NCBI GenBank assembly: GCA_937916185.1 | Contig: CALGGD010000223.1 | Location: 1-5,543 of the forward strand | Origin: an uncultured Oxalobacter sp. | GTDB taxonomy: Bacteria > Pseudomonadota > Gammaproteobacteria > Burkholderiales > Burkholderiaceae_D | Reading direction: 5' to 3' | Length of the DNA: 5,543 nucleotides | Shown here: piece after piece, positions 5,395 to 5,543 of the stretch | Position numbering within the stretch: the first letter of the stretch is position 1 | How the letters are laid out: each line of letters starts with the position of its first letter | The notes under the pieces: model-generated | Seen by the model: only the letters and a program-made list of their open reading frames with translations | Databases searched by the model: none | What the model was told of the DNA's origin: nothing | Translations under genes and position numbers: made by a program

Positions 5395-5543
5395 ATGAAT
5401 ACTGACCATGGCATCCCCCAAGATGATGGCAGGCACCTTGCTCCCCAGCGTAACCGTCATCCATTGCTGTCCAACACACCCTCTTCCCCGACAAGACGCA
5501 CCTCAACCTTGCAGCGCCTGCAAAGAGGGACTGGCATGAGCCG
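5395..5543 (+). CDS. Possible 5' end of the next gene (start uncertain, runs off the window)
   Basis: An ATG at 5395, three bases after the previous stop, opens a frame that stays open to the window edge (49 codons). It has no ribosome site, and its peptide is basic and Pro/Ser/Thr/Arg-rich. A second ATG in the same frame at 5536 has an excellent AGAGGGA site seven bases before it (5524-5530). The better reading is that the real gene starts at 5536 and 5392-5535 is a spacer. If so, only eight bases of the gene are in the window. I see no terminator or clear promoter in 5392-5535. Confidence 0.35.
   Translation, partial: MNTDHGIPQDDGRHLAPQRNRHPLLSNTPSSPTRRTSTLQRLQRGTGMS

Overview
The window looks like ordinary chromosomal DNA from a proteobacterium of about 50% GC. 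The protein types and codon use (many GGC, CTG and CCG codons, good AGGA/GAGG ribosome sites) fit Betaproteobacteria, possibly an Oxalobacter-like member of Burkholderiales. That placement is an impression from family content, not a search result. No rRNA, tRNA, insertion sequence, CRISPR array or phage structural gene is visible.

Left part (1-1880). The C-terminal end of an unidentified plus-strand gene stops at 87. It meets a minus-strand RidA-family gene (141-599) tail to tail, with a shared hairpin terminator between them. Upstream of the RidA gene is an AT-rich stretch holding a perfect 10-bp inverted repeat. Bases 713-1131 hold no intact gene, but the minus strand reads as a decayed, 5'-truncated coding region with one frameshift in a C-run and one in-frame stop. 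A strong minus-strand terminator follows, then a minus-strand gene (1212-1874) for an HD-phosphohydrolase-like protein whose metal-binding residues have mostly been replaced.

Middle part (1881-3259). A non-coding region of about 275 bases with a nested stem-loop and a possible pseudoknot leads into mntP, the manganese efflux pump. Next is a RelB/DinJ-type antitoxin gene with an unusually long C-terminal extension and no recognisable toxin partner. An inverted repeat overlapping its predicted -10 box looks like an autoregulatory operator.

Right part (3260-5543). A good sigma70-type promoter drives an apparent operon of three envelope-directed proteins: a secreted DUF192 protein, a secreted protein of unknown function, and a single-pass membrane protein with a proline-rich linker and a small C-terminal domain. 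A further gene begins near the right edge, but its start is uncertain.

No complete new defence or mobile system can be shown here. The items most worth following up are the degenerate HD-domain protein, the solitary long antitoxin, the structured mntP leader, and the two unknown envelope proteins co-transcribed with DUF192.
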